Source: Clostridia bacterium
Lineage (GTDB): Bacteria; Bacillota; Clostridia; UBA1212; UBA1255
DNA: 36,286 nucleotides
Assembly (NCBI GenBank): GCA_017517275.1
Contig: JAFWZX010000014.1
Coordinates: 1-36,286, forward strand
Direction of reading: 5' to 3'
Positions within the stretch are counted from its first letter, which is position 1; each line of letters starts with the position of its first letter. The notes beneath the pieces are model-generated. The model was given only the letters and a program-made list of their open reading frames with translations. It made no database searches and was not told the origin of the DNA. Positions 30,592 through 36,286 of the stretch are shown piece after piece. The translations under genes were made by a program, and so were the position numbers.

Positions 30592-31323
30592 TCACTGCCT
30601 TTTCATCTGTCTCAGAAATGCCATGACGGCAAGCGTCAGCAAGACAATTGAGTATCCCAACACCCACCACAAATGCTCTGCGGCACCGGCAAAATCTTCT
30701 GCAAGCACAGCGCGCTCCATGTCAACGGCATGCACAAACGGAAGTGCGTATGAGATTTTCTTAAAAACACCTCCCACAAGATTAAGGTCAAACCAGATGC
30801 CTGACAGCCATGCAGATAAATTCGTAAGCAAAGCACCGCATATACCGCCTACCTGTTTATCTGTAAAAAGGCTTCCGCAAAGAAGCCCCAAGACAACGTA
30901 TAGCAAACAAACAGGAATAATAAATAAAACTGCGTACAAAATACCGATAGTAACTTTCAGGCCGAGAATAATCGCCGCAACGTAGCAGATAATACATTGA
31001 CAGACTGCAATAGGAATAATCGGAACAGTATAACCCATTATAAAATCTACGCTATTCATGGGCGTTGTGTACAGTCGTTGAAGAAGTGAGCTTCCTCTGT
31101 CTTTTGCAATAATCGTTGCGGAAAACAAAGTCATAAAAGACAGTCCGAAAACAGTAATGCCGGGAGTTAAGTGTTTTATTTCGAATAATGCTACGGGAAC
31201 ATTTGCCTGTATAGCAGTGAGAAGAAAAATAATTACCAAAGGAAATCCCAGGCCAAAAAGCAAGTTAAGCGGATCGCGTAATATTTCCTTGACGTTTCTT
31301 TTAGCAAAGGTCATCATTCTCAT
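30592..31323 (-). CDS. ABC-2 type transporter permease (DrrB-like)
   Basis: The 243-residue membrane protein has six hydrophobic segments and an ABC-2 layout. A cytoplasmic start (FAKRNVKEILRDPLNLLFGLGFPL) precedes the first helix. A loop (SATIIAKDRGSSLLQRLYTTPMN) contacts the ATPase in this family. A penultimate re-entrant region (LSAWLSGIWFDLNLVGGVFKKISYALPFVHAVD) follows. The start overlaps the ATPase stop as ATGA. With the ATPase it forms an exporter of drugs or lipids, or an ABC-2 complex of unknown cargo, under TetR control. Confidence 0.9.
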   Translation of the reverse strand: MRMMTFAKRNVKEILRDPLNLLFGLGFPLVIIFLLTAIQANVPVALFEIKHLTPGITVFGLSFMTLFSATIIAKDRGSSLLQRLYTTPMNSVDFIMGYTVPIIPIAVCQCIICYVAAIILGLKVTIGILYAVLFIIPVCLLYVVLGLLCGSLFTDKQVGGICGALLTNLSAWLSGIWFDLNLVGGVFKKISYALPFVHAVDMERAVLAEDFAGAAEHLWWVLGYSIVLLTLAVMAFLRQMKRQ

Positions 31324-32048
31324 TTTGCCACCCCCTTGATAATATTTATAAATGCCTGTTCAAAATCATCTGTACGTGCAGATTTTTTTATATTTTCAGC
31401 CGTATCACAAATGAGAAGCCGTCCTTCTTTCATAATAGCGATTCGGTCGGAAAGGGCCTGTGCTTCCTGCATATAATGAGTCGTCATAATAATTGTGATT
31501 TTGCCTTTGAGCGTGCGTATCAGTTCCCAAAGCTCACTGCGTGCAAGCACGTCAAGTCCAAGCGTTGGTTCATCTAAGAAGAGTATCTCAGGCCGACTGA
31601 CAAGTGCCATAGCTATACTCAATCTTCGTTGCCATCCGCCGGACAGCTTGCCGGCTTTTCTATGGGATACAGATTCTAAGCCAAGAAGGTGCATCAACTT
31701 AGCAACTTCCTCCTTTTGCTTATCTTTGGGCACCTCATATACCCCGCACATAAGCTCAAGATTCTCCCTGACAGTTAATCCCGGTGCAACAGCAGTCTCC
31801 TGAGGAGATACGGCAATAATTTTCTTTACTAAATGACTCTCTTTGCAAATACTTTTGCCGTTTAGGAAGGCATCTCCCCCTGTCGGCCGTGTAAGGCAGG
31901 AAAGCATCTTGATTGTGGTCGTCTTACCTGCTCCGTTTACTCCAAGCAGCGAAAATAATTCTCCCTGTTCTATGGTAAGGTTTAGATTGTCCACAGCCAA
32001 AACGTCTTTATATCTTTTTGAAAGATTTTCTATTCTGATAGCTTCCAT
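31320..32048 (-). CDS. ABC transporter ATP-binding protein (DrrA-like)
   Basis: The 242-residue protein is a complete ATPase: Walker A LLGVNGAGKTTTIKML near residue 35, the Q-loop in AVSPQETAVAPGLTV, signature LSGGWQRRLSIAMALV with Trp after the two Gly, Walker B EILFLDEPTLGLD and switch His (IIMTTHYMQEA). The LSGGW form is frequent in DrrA/NodI-like ATPases. Four bases separate its start from the tetR stop, so tetR, the ATPase and the permease form one operon. Confidence 0.92.
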   Translation of the reverse strand: MEAIRIENLSKRYKDVLAVDNLNLTIEQGELFSLLGVNGAGKTTTIKMLSCLTRPTGGDAFLNGKSICKESHLVKKIIAVSPQETAVAPGLTVRENLELMCGVYEVPKDKQKEEVAKLMHLLGLESVSHRKAGKLSGGWQRRLSIAMALVSRPEILFLDEPTLGLDVLARSELWELIRTLKGKITIIMTTHYMQEAQALSDRIAIMKEGRLLICDTAENIKKSARTDDFEQAFINIIKGVAK

Positions 32049-32051
32049 TTA

Positions 32052-32615
32052 TCATCCCTCCATTCCGTATTGTTTTCTCAGTCCCTGATAAATATCTGTC
32101 AGCATACGGCTTACGAGATCAATCTGAAAATTCACAAAATCCGTTGCAAACATAGACGCGATTCCATGCACAAATGCCCACATCTCCAAGTGAAATAACT
32201 TGGCGGTCTCTTTATCAAGCCCTGTGTTATTTTGCACTATAGTCTCCATTTTGCCATCTAATTGGGAGTCAAATGTAACATTTTCGTTAGTACGGTCGCG
32301 CATATACAGGAGCTTAAAAAGTTGCTTTTCTTCTTTTGCAAAGCGTATATATGCCATACCGCTTGCCTTATACGCAGGATACTTACCTCTATCTATTTCC
32401 TGTGAAATATATCTGAAGCAGATTGCATCTGCCTTTTTTATAACCTCAAAGTACAGTTCATCCATGGTAGCAAATTGGGAAAAAACAGGTTGGGTTGAGC
32501 ATTTTAATTCGGCAGCGATATTTCTGGCTGTAATAGCCTTTGTTCCTCTGCGACGGACAAGTTCTACAGCTGCGTTGATAACGTCTTCTTTAGTTATTTT
32601 TCTACCGGGCGGCAT
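32052..32615 (-). CDS. TetR family regulator of the DrrAB-like operon
   Basis: The 187-residue protein has the TetR helix-turn-helix at about residues 7-55 (DVINAAVELVRRRGTKAITA, then NIAAELKCSTQPVFSQFATM) and a longer C-terminal domain (FKLLYMRDRTNENVTFD and LFHLEMWAFVHGIASMFA) typical of regulators classed as TetR_C_33-like or WHG-like. The start at 32615 has GAGGTG six bases upstream; a GTG at 32624 would overlap that site. Its promoter overlaps a perfect palindrome, so autoregulation of the operon is likely. Confidence 0.9.
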   Translation of the reverse strand: MPPGRKITKEDVINAAVELVRRRGTKAITARNIAAELKCSTQPVFSQFATMDELYFEVIKKADAICFRYISQEIDRGKYPAYKASGMAYIRFAKEEKQLFKLLYMRDRTNENVTFDSQLDGKMETIVQNNTGLDKETAKLFHLEMWAFVHGIASMFATDFVNFQIDLVSRMLTDIYQGLRKQYGMEG

Positions 32616-32634
32616 TTTCTTCACCTCTATAATA

Positions 32635-32653
32635 TATCATATGTTATATGATA
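32635..32653. promoter_or_regulatory. Operator of the TetR/DrrAB operon
   Basis: TATCATAT and ATATGATA flank a 3-base centre in a perfect repeat. The -10 box lies wholly inside it, so repressor and RNA polymerase cannot bind together. Confidence 0.8.
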
Positions 32654-32671
32654 CTTTGTAAAAAATGTCAA
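32643..32671 (-). promoter_or_regulatory. Promoter of the TetR/DrrAB operon
   Basis: On the minus strand TTGACA and TATAAC are separated by 17 bases, with the -10 box about 28 bases before the tetR start. Confidence 0.85.
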
Positions 32672-32683
32672 GTAGTCGGCGAA

Positions 32684-32709
32684 ACACGTTCGTAATACAT
32701 TGAACGTGT
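32684..32709. promoter_or_regulatory. Inverted repeat over the mbfA-like promoter -35 box
   Basis: ACACGTTC and GAACGTGT form perfect 8-bp arms with a 10-base centre. The second arm covers most of the -35 box. The spacing differs from Fur and PerR boxes, so the regulator is unknown. Confidence 0.6.
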
Positions 32710-32728
32710 CAGCGAGACATGTTATAGT
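32700..32728 (+). promoter_or_regulatory. Promoter of the ferritin-VIT1 gene
   Basis: TTGAAC and TATAGT are separated by 17 bases, with the -10 box about 28 bases before the start codon. Confidence 0.7.
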
Positions 32729-32756
32729 ACAGCAAAAGCATAACGGAGGGATTGCA

Positions 32757-33629
32757 ATGGAAAAAGTATCAAACGAAGCACTGTCAATAATAAAAAAAAT
32801 GCAGCAAAATGAAATCACAGAAAGTGTCATTTATCAAAAAATCGCTATCTTTGCTAAAGGGGAAGCAAATAAGAAAACTCTCATGCGCCTGGCTTCAGAA
32901 GAGCGTGCGCATTGCGATATATGGGAAAAATATACAGGAATTAAGATGAAACCAAATAAATTAAAGGTTTTTAAATATACTATGATTGCAAGGTTTCTCG
33001 GTTTTACCTTTGCAGTTAAGCTTATGGAGCGCGGCGAAGAAATGGCCCAGGCTGAATATAAGCTGATTGAAACGCAGGTCCCTGAGAGTATACATATTAA
33101 GGAACAAGAAGAAGAACATGAAAATGCTCTGCTTGCTATGTTAGACGAAGAGAAGCTTCACTACGTAGGAAGTATGGTGTTGGGGCTTTCTGATGCCCTT
33201 GTTGAGTTAGCAGGAAGCCTTGCAGGCTTTACTTTTGCACTTCAAAACACAAAATTAGTAGCTCTTTCGGGATTGATTGTAGGTATATCGGCAACCTTTT
33301 CCATGGCCTCTAGTGAATTTCTTTCGGCCAAGAGCGAAGGTCGCACGGATGCATTTAAGTCGTGTTTGTATACCGGAGTAGCGTATCTTTTTACGGTAGC
33401 AGCGCTTATTCTCCCATATTTGTTAATATATCAGCCATTTGTTGCATTGGCAGTTATGATCGGCATTATCATTCTGATTATAGCCGGTTTTACTTATTAC
33501 ACTTCTGTGGCGCAAGACCAGAAGTTCGGCTCTCGTTTCTTAGAGATGGCTATTATCAGTATCGGTGTTGCTTTAATATCTTTTGCAGTAGGTATTCTTG
33601 CAAAGAAGCTTTTGGGTGTCGACGTCTGA
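32757..33629 (+). CDS. MbfA-like membrane protein: ferritin-like domain fused to VIT1/CCC1 transporter
   Basis: The 290-residue protein starts with a rubrerythrin/ferritin-like four-helix domain (about 1-140) carrying metal-ligand patterns SEERAHCDIWE near residue 47 and QEEEHENALLAMLDEE near residue 120. The VIT1/CCC1 membrane domain follows: VLGLSDALVELAGSLAGFTF, GISATFSMASSEFLSAKSEG, then three hydrophobic helices. Proteins with both parts (MbfA in alphaproteobacteria) export iron and protect from peroxide. The role in this anaerobe is inferred to be iron or manganese efflux linked to oxidative stress. The ribosome site GGAGGG lies seven bases before the ATG. The promoter carries an inverted repeat; the divergent neighbour is the TetR gene. 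Confidence 0.88.
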   Translation: MEKVSNEALSIIKKMQQNEITESVIYQKIAIFAKGEANKKTLMRLASEERAHCDIWEKYTGIKMKPNKLKVFKYTMIARFLGFTFAVKLMERGEEMAQAEYKLIETQVPESIHIKEQEEEHENALLAMLDEEKLHYVGSMVLGLSDALVELAGSLAGFTFALQNTKLVALSGLIVGISATFSMASSEFLSAKSEGRTDAFKSCLYTGVAYLFTVAALILPYLLIYQPFVALAVMIGIIILIIAGFTYYTSVAQDQKFGSRFLEMAIISIGVALISFAVGILAKKLLGVDV

Positions 33630-33634
33630 TATAA

Positions 33635-33679
33635 TCAAAAATGCGGCGAGTCTGCCTGTGATCAGAGCATATCGCCGCA
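33635..33679 (-). terminator. Terminator downstream of the ABC exporter remnant
   Basis: On the minus strand TGCGGCGA and TCGCCGCA form a perfect 8-bp stem with a 22-base loop and are followed by TTTTTGATT. It now serves the deacetylase transcript and may also stop the convergent ferritin-VIT1 gene. Confidence 0.8.
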
Positions 33680-33685
33680 CCGCCG

Positions 33686-33772
33686 TTACGTTTTGTTTCC
33701 TGCAAATTGCGTCATATACAGTTCGTAATATTTACCTTGCTTTTCTAATAATTGTCGGTGACTGCCTATGGA
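33686..33772 (-). pseudogene. C-terminal remnant of an ABC exporter
   Basis: Reading the minus strand from 33772, directly after the deacetylase stop codon and in the same frame, gives S-I-G-S-H-R-Q-L-L-E-K-Q-G-K-Y-Y-E-L-Y-M and then TQFAGNKT followed by a stop at 33686. This is the standard C-terminus of an ABC exporter ATPase (compare the type GSHRELL-E-G-YY-LY seen at the end of the exporters at 22.6 and 24.6 kb). Nothing of the rest of that gene remains. It has no ribosome site and no start codon, so it should not be translated. The terminator behind it is kept. Confidence 0.75.
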
Positions 33773-34516
33773 TTACACGAATTCGCCAAAGTTTTCATAA
33801 ATGAAGTTCCACGTAACAACATCAATATCAGCTTCCGATTTTGACTTAATATATTCAAGAACTTCTATCATATCTTCTTTAGAAATTTCATCAAAGCTAT
33901 GAGCCGAGAAGACAATCCATTCTTTCTCCTGTATAGCTTTGTCAATAATTGATTTTACAGAGTCAAGTGTATTCCACATGAACCATGTGCGGACTTTGTT
34001 ATATTGTTCTGACACACCGTAGGCATTGGAATATTTATAGTATTTTTTTGTAACAGGCTCCATAGCTTCATAATTAGCTTCCTTTTCTGCACCGCCGCTG
34101 CCTGCTTCAATTACTCCGTTAATTTTAAATCCTAATTTTGTCAAATGTTCATAGGAGTCCTTTAACTGAAACTCAAAGTCCGAAACAGTTGAGTTTTTAT
34201 CGAATGCGTTATGATTAAAAGTGTGTGAAAGCACCTCACCGCCTGTCTTTTCCACATCTTTAAGTACAGAAAACAGCTCTGTATCCTTCTGTACTTTACA
34301 AGCTATTACAGCGCAACAAATAGGCATCTCGTACGTTAAAAATAAGTCATAGCATTCTTTTGTAAAGGGCATCCTTCCGTCGTCAAATACAAAAGTGATA
34401 TATGCCTTGTCGAATTCCTTCATTCTGAAAACTCCTTCTGTCTGTGGTGTGGTATTACAGGCAAATGCCGATAACGTTAGTATCAAAATCAATATAAAAA
34501 ACAAATACTTTTTCAC
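33773..34516 (-). CDS. Polysaccharide-deacetylase-like lipoprotein
   Basis: I place the start at GTG 34516, behind AGAGAGG with a 9-base spacer, because it yields a textbook lipoprotein signal (MKKYLFFILILILTLSAFAC, Cys20). ATG codons further upstream have poor ribosome sites. The 247-residue product has the NodB-type motifs: ITFVFDDG near residue 40, with the metal and catalytic Asp pair, LSHTFNH near residue 95, with the H-x3-H metal pair, and VFSAHSFDE near residue 202, with the closing His. The usual R-x-P motif is not obvious, so activity is uncertain. The C-terminus joins the ABC exporter remnant in the same frame, and the stop codon sits exactly at the junction. A role in removing acetyl groups from cell-wall or other glycans is inferred. 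Confidence 0.75.
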   Translation of the reverse strand: MKKYLFFILILILTLSAFACNTTPQTEGVFRMKEFDKAYITFVFDDGRMPFTKECYDLFLTYEMPICCAVIACKVQKDTELFSVLKDVEKTGGEVLSHTFNHNAFDKNSTVSDFEFQLKDSYEHLTKLGFKINGVIEAGSGGAEKEANYEAMEPVTKKYYKYSNAYGVSEQYNKVRTWFMWNTLDSVKSIIDKAIQEKEWIVFSAHSFDEISKEDMIEVLEYIKSKSEADIDVVTWNFIYENFGEFV

Positions 34517-34756
34517 AAGAAACGACCTCTCTAAAAACATATCCCCGCCATTGTAATAAAAAGGAAATGGCATGTCAATAATACCAATACTGCGCAGAAA
34601 TACAAAGGTATATCTGTCTACCGTCCTTTTAACATATTCATTTCAATATGTTTCGGGTGCTTAGCGATTTACCGCAATTTAAATACTGAACAACAGAACT
34701 ACAGTCATAGTTGAACGTTGCACTATCCAGGCATATTTTCTCTCCTTTCTTCATTC

Positions 34757-36010
34757 TCACATATCCAAACTATCCGCATTCAGTAGGAAATCGTATACGC
34801 TGATGACAAGAATTCCATCATCGGTATACCAAGGGGCCGGTGTGTCTTTGACAACGATGATCTTCTTAAAGTTATCATCGATGCGAAGCAGAGAATTGGA
34901 CTCCTGCTGCATTTTTGCGTCATCGGGAACGGCGAATGCAGACTGGACATAGTAGCGCTTGGAACCCTTATTGCACACAAAATCCACTTCCAGCTGCTTG
35001 CGGGTGATTTTGCCAGATCCATCATCATCTCGAACGCATACCAGTCCAACATCCACATTGAAATCTCTGCCGACCAATTCGTTGAAGATGATATTCTCCA
35101 TAGTGTGGTTTTCTTCGATCTGCCGGAAGTTGATTCTGGCGTTACGGAGGCCCACATCACTAAAATAGTACTTCTGCGGAGTGTCGATGTATTTTCTGCC
35201 TTTTATGTCATAGCGGGTTGCCCGGCTGACGATAAAGGCATCACACAGATAATCCAGATAGCTCTTTACAGTGTTAACGCTGATCTTCTTGTTCTTTTTG
35301 GTCTTAAAGGTATCTGACAACTTCTTAGGATTGGTCAGCGATCCAATACCAGAGGACAGGATATTGATCAATTCTTCAAATTCGTCCTTGTTGCGGATTC
35401 TGTGCCGCCCCACAATGTCATTGACATAGGTTTCATCAAACAGCCGCTTCAGCAGTTCGATTTTCTGTTCAGGAGTAGGCAGAAGCACCACAGAAGGCAG
35501 ACCGCCGTACAGCACATATTCCTTCCAGCCATCGTACTTGTTTCCTTCATAGACAGACATAAACTCCGCAAAGGAAAGGGGATTCATATGCAGTTCGTCC
35601 CCTCTGCCACGAAACTCGGTAATAATGTCTTTAGAAAGAAATTTAGCGTTACTGCCAGTGACATATACATCTGCATTAGGAATGCGCATAAATCCATTCA
35701 GCACAGATTCAAATTCCTCCAAAAGTTGCACTTCGTCCAACAAAATATAGTACTTTTGGTCATCAACAATCTTTTCTTTCACATAAGGATACAGCACTTC
35801 CGGATCTCTTAACTTTTTATTCTCATAGGAGTCAAATGCAATCTCAATAATGTGATCCTCAGGCACACCGCTCTCGATCAGATGCTTTTTAAAAATAAAA
35901 AAAAGCAAATAGGATTTACCACAACGGCGCATACCGGTAATGACCTTTATCAAACCATTGTGTTTTTTTGTTATCAATTTATTCAGATAATAATCACGCT
36001 TAATTTCCAT
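34757..36010 (-). CDS. AAA ATPase with DUF4143 domain
   Basis: The 417-residue protein has an AAA_14-type ATPase domain with Walker A VITGMRRCGKSYLL near residue 22, Walker B YYILLDEVQLLEEFE near residue 90, a sensor segment (DVYVTGSNAKFLS) and RGRGDELHMNPLSFAEF. A winged-helix-like middle follows, then the DUF4143 C-terminal domain with LEVDFVCNKGSKRYYVQSAF, which resembles a PD-(D/E)xK nuclease-like core. The start at 36010 has AGAGGTG seven bases upstream. Proteins of this kind are widespread in anaerobes and often strain-specific, with no settled function. The coding DNA has no ACGT tetranucleotide and lies next to a group II intron, so horizontal gain is likely. Four TATTGAAA boxes surround its promoter. 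Confidence 0.88.
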   Translation of the reverse strand: MEIKRDYYLNKLITKKHNGLIKVITGMRRCGKSYLLFFIFKKHLIESGVPEDHIIEIAFDSYENKKLRDPEVLYPYVKEKIVDDQKYYILLDEVQLLEEFESVLNGFMRIPNADVYVTGSNAKFLSKDIITEFRGRGDELHMNPLSFAEFMSVYEGNKYDGWKEYVLYGGLPSVVLLPTPEQKIELLKRLFDETYVNDIVGRHRIRNKDEFEELINILSSGIGSLTNPKKLSDTFKTKKNKKISVNTVKSYLDYLCDAFIVSRATRYDIKGRKYIDTPQKYYFSDVGLRNARINFRQIEENHTMENIIFNELVGRDFNVDVGLVCVRDDDGSGKITRKQLEVDFVCNKGSKRYYVQSAFAVPDDAKMQQESNSLLRIDDNFKKIIVVKDTPAPWYTDDGILVISVYDFLLNADSLDM

Positions 36011-36022
36011 TTCAATCACCTC

Positions 36023-36137
36023 TATTGAAAATTTATGGTTACTCCGCACGTTATTTTCAATATTATTATACCCATCAACAAAGGTTAAGTCAATAGATAT
36101 TGAAAAAAACATGTAGTTATACCATTGAGTTTCAATA
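36023..36137. repeat. Four TATTGAAA boxes in alternating orientation around the ATPase promoter
   Basis: Boxes lie at 36023-36030 (plus), 36055-36062 (minus), 36098-36105 (plus) and 36130-36137 (minus). The first pair extends to perfect 10-bp arms (TATTGAAAAT). Within each pair the boxes are 32 bases apart. One pair lies after and one before the promoter, which sits in the gap. Confidence 0.7.
36065..36093 (-). promoter_or_regulatory. Promoter of the ATPase gene
   Basis: On the minus strand TTGACT and a consensus TATAAT are separated by 17 bases, about 55 bases before the start codon, between the two pairs of TATTGAAA boxes. Confidence 0.85.
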
Positions 36138-36147
36138 GAACAAATTA

Positions 36148-36286
36148 ATCGAGTAGGAGGGATTTTTCCCTCCTCTCACACCACCGGGCATGCCGTTCGG
36201 CACCGGGCGGTTCAATTCAAATAATAATCTGTACAACTTTGGAGTCCTCGTCTTGCGAGGATTTCTTTTGATATGAGGTGGAGTCC
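36148..36286 (-). mobile_element. 3' end of a bacterial group II intron (continues beyond the window)
   Basis: Read on the minus strand, the reverse-transcriptase tail is followed by GAACCGCCCGGTGCCGAAC, GGTGGTGTGAGAGG, a GGAGGGA/TCCCTCC hairpin (36156-36173) and the ending CTACTCGAT. This order matches the domain V/VI end of bacterial group II introns, and an A seven bases before the end could be the branch point. The 5' part and the rest of the maturase lie outside. The element sits upstream of the ATPase promoter, so it need not disrupt that gene. Confidence 0.75.
36212..36286 (-). CDS. C-terminal tail of a group II intron reverse transcriptase/maturase
   Basis: On the minus strand the frame open from the window edge reads GLHLISKEILARRGLQSCTD followed by YYLN and a stop at 36212. 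This is the kind of C-terminus seen in group II intron-encoded proteins (LASRGL-S-DYYL). Only 24 residues are visible, so the class and the completeness of the enzyme cannot be judged. The stop lies directly before the intron's domain V-like RNA, as expected. Confidence 0.7.
   Translation of the reverse strand, partial: GLHLISKEILARRGLQSCTDYYLN

Noticed and set aside
34638-34754. Possible 38-codon minus-strand gene just after the ATPase stop, beginning MKKGEKICLDSATF
   Set aside because: It has no ribosome site for this ATG and no recognisable family. A better-placed ATG (near 34740, behind AGGAGAG) reaches a stop after three codons. The stretch 34517-34756 shows nothing else convincing and may be decayed DNA.
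34780-35160. Second minus-strand open frame of 126 codons
   Set aside because: It is a shifted frame inside the AAA/DUF4143 ATPase gene.

Overview
This looks like a chromosomal window from a low-GC anaerobic Firmicute of the class Clostridia. The signs are strong AGGAGG-type ribosome sites, consensus sigma-A promoters, a trimeric [FeFe] hydrogenase next to an NfnAB transhydrogenase, an Fe-S serine dehydratase, and seven predicted lipoproteins with short Clostridia-type signal peptides. I cannot name the genus from sequence alone.

Layout. (1) 1-890, plus strand: tail of a flavin-dependent oxidoreductase, then the tRNA methyltransferase gene trmL. (2) 894-7632, minus: three large surface lipoproteins, namely a CotH-kinase/RCC1 fusion and a two-gene operon with a GH71/GH99-like protein and an NlpC/P60-like plus CBM9-like protein. 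(3) 7807-8103: a small double zinc-ribbon protein. (4) 8340-10440: a GPH-type sugar symporter and a TetR repressor with a clear promoter and palindromic operator; this unit looks acquired. (5) 10609-10851: tRNA-Tyr and tRNA-Thr with a consensus promoter. (6) 10984-13595: an endonuclease/exonuclease/phosphatase-fold lipoprotein translationally coupled to a GNAT acetyltransferase. (7) 13684-20233: the redox core, nfnA-nfnB then hydC-hydB-hydA, all on the minus strand. (8) 20398-24649, plus: a MarR regulator and both halves of a heterodimeric ABC exporter. (9) nadE, mntP and an L-serine dehydratase. (10) 27450-29353: a tandem duplication of about 950 bp carrying a lipoprotein gene with its own promoter and terminator. 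(11) 29421-32671: an SGNH/GxDLY esterase and a TetR-controlled DrrAB-like ABC transporter. (12) 32684-34516: an MbfA-like ferritin/VIT1 iron exporter, the severed C-terminus of a lost ABC exporter, and a deacetylase-like lipoprotein. (13) 34757-36286: an AAA/DUF4143 ATPase with an unusual promoter, then the 3' end of a group II intron.

How the genes work together. The hydrogenase and NfnAB would balance ferredoxin, NADH, NADPH and H2 during fermentation, and nadE supplies the NAD pool. The lipoproteins, the SGNH esterase and the sugar symporter suggest polysaccharide binding and turnover at the cell surface. Four loci (MFS/tetR, marR/ABC, tetR/DrrAB, mbfA) have inverted repeats placed on or beside the promoter, so local operators can be read directly. 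The most unusual structures are the alternating TATTGAAA boxes around the ATPase promoter, the in-frame ABC exporter remnant behind the deacetylase, the duplicated lipoprotein unit, and the large CotH/RCC1 fusion. All functional calls come from reading motifs by eye; no database search was run.
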